5,256 nt of DNA from NCBI GenBank assembly GCA_030696435.1, contig JAUYSF010000289.1, positions 1 through 5,256 on the forward strand. Reading direction: 5' to 3'. Below the pieces are notes generated by a model, which had not been told where the DNA came from, searched no databases, and saw only the letters and a program-made list of their open reading frames with translations. The DNA is from Desulfoprunum sp. GTDB lineage: Bacteria > Desulfobacterota > Desulfobulbia > Desulfobulbales > Desulfocapsaceae. Below, in pieces: positions 4,732 to 5,256 of this stretch. The stretch's first letter is position 1, and each line of letters begins with the position of its first letter. Position numbers and translations under genes: made by a program.

Positions 4732-5256
4732 ATGAAATTAGATAACTACACACGGATCGTAAACGGATCGGAAAGGTCGCCTTGCCAGGATGCATGCTGT
4801 GCAAGTGCAGATGAAGAAGTCAAGATAGCAAATTGCGATTGTGACAACGCAGTGGCAGTCAAAGGCATTTTCCCTCTTTCATCAATACAGATGAAGCAGC
4901 AGGAAGCCGTGGTGCAGACCGGTCAGGCCCAGTCGGGGATGCACGTGACAGTTTTTCGAGTCTCCGGCATGGATTGTGGCGATTGCGCCGCAAAACTGGA
5001 AAAGAGACTTGTGGCAATGTCCGGGGTGGGGTCGGCAACTGTAAATTTTGGTGCAGGCAAGTTGAGGGTAGAGCACAACGTTGACGATTCTTTGATTATA
5101 CAGGCAGTGAAGCAGGCCGGGTACAAAGCCGACAAGGAGGATAAAACTATTCGGCAGCCGTTGGTCAAATCCATCTGGTGGAAAAACGCCCGTACTCTGA
5201 CTACCATCATTTCCGGAGTAGTGTTGATAATAGCGGCTATCTTGGATTGGGTTGGG
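4732..5256 (+). CDS. cadA: CadA/ZntA-type heavy-metal P1B-ATPase, N-terminal 175 residues (cut by window end)
   Basis: This is the start of an inner-membrane pump that would export Cd(II)/Zn(II)/Pb(II) using ATP. The frame is open from ATG 4732 to the last base. Residues 1-69 are a Cys-rich extension with Cys at 18, 22, 23, 35 and 37. An HMA ferredoxin-like domain follows (about 70-135) with the metal-binding motif GMDCGDC (Cys82, Cys85; Asp-Cys in place of the usual Thr-Cys). A positively charged linker leads into a hydrophobic segment at about 155-171, which fits the first membrane helix. The catalytic DKTG loop, CPC motif and ATP-binding domain would lie beyond the window, so activity and specificity cannot be confirmed. 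The start is 5 nt after the repressor stop. No strong ribosome binding site is visible (GGGTAAAG at 4721-4728), suggesting coupling to the repressor. ZntA-like naming is equally possible. Confidence 0.88.
   Translation, partial: MKLDNYTRIVNGSERSPCQDACCASADEEVKIANCDCDNAVAVKGIFPLSSIQMKQQEAVVQTGQAQSGMHVTVFRVSGMDCGDCAAKLEKRLVAMSGVGSATVNFGAGKLRVEHNVDDSLIIQAVKQAGYKADKEDKTIRQPLVKSIWWKNARTLTTIISGVVLIIAAILDWVG

Noticed and set aside
4542..4745. Plus-strand frame overlapping the end of the repressor gene
   Set aside because: It is a frame shadow of the repressor, overlaps the ATPase start and lacks protein-like features.
1..5256. CRISPR arrays, tRNA or rRNA genes, insertion sequences, integron or phage attachment sites
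   Set aside because: No regularly spaced repeats, no tRNA/rRNA-like conserved segments and no transposase or recombinase gene were seen. The palindromes found are short and single.

Overview
The window reads as a heavy-metal sensing and efflux locus from a Gram-negative bacterium. A sigma-54-type two-component system, a ZraSR-like gene order, an exported small protein with a Sec signal peptide and moderate GC content all suggest a deltaproteobacterium-like organism (Desulfuromonadales/Geobacter relatives). That placement is inference, because the window holds no phylogenetic marker.

Left part (1-552, minus strand): two small genes lie head to tail. The promoter-proximal one (277-552) encodes a 91-residue exported protein with a Gly/His/Arg-rich tail. 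The distal one (1-104, cut by the window edge) starts a small putative membrane protein behind a strong ribosome binding site. Between them are two inverted-repeat structures (201-257 and 139-167). A near-consensus sigma-54 (-24/-12) promoter at 643-658 on the minus strand points at this pair.

Centre (553-3996, plus strand): a divergent control region (553-840) contains the sigma-54 promoter, a 19-bp palindrome (753-771) placed like an enhancer site, and candidate sigma-70 elements. It is followed by a membrane histidine kinase (592 aa, periplasmic sensor, PAS, HisKA, HATPase) and, 6 nt later, a sigma-54-activating response regulator (456 aa, receiver, AAA+, Fis-type HTH). The layout mirrors E. 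coli zraP/zraSR, where the kinase/regulator pair drives a divergent gene for a periplasmic metal-binding protein through sigma-54. Here the divergent gene is not recognisably ZraP but has a His-rich tail that could play a similar role.

Right part (3997-5256, plus strand): a 361-nt stretch holds two very small ORFs of unknown status. It then holds a well-formed sigma-70 promoter overlapped by an ArsR/SmtB-type operator, which drives a CadC-like metal-responsive repressor (122 aa) and, 5 nt further on, the first 175 residues of a CadA/ZntA-type P1B-ATPase with a Cys-rich N-terminus and one HMA domain. The likely logic is two-layered. The repressor releases cytoplasmic efflux when soft metal (Cd/Pb/Zn) enters the cell, and the two-component system senses metal or envelope stress in the periplasm and switches on the small exported and membrane proteins.
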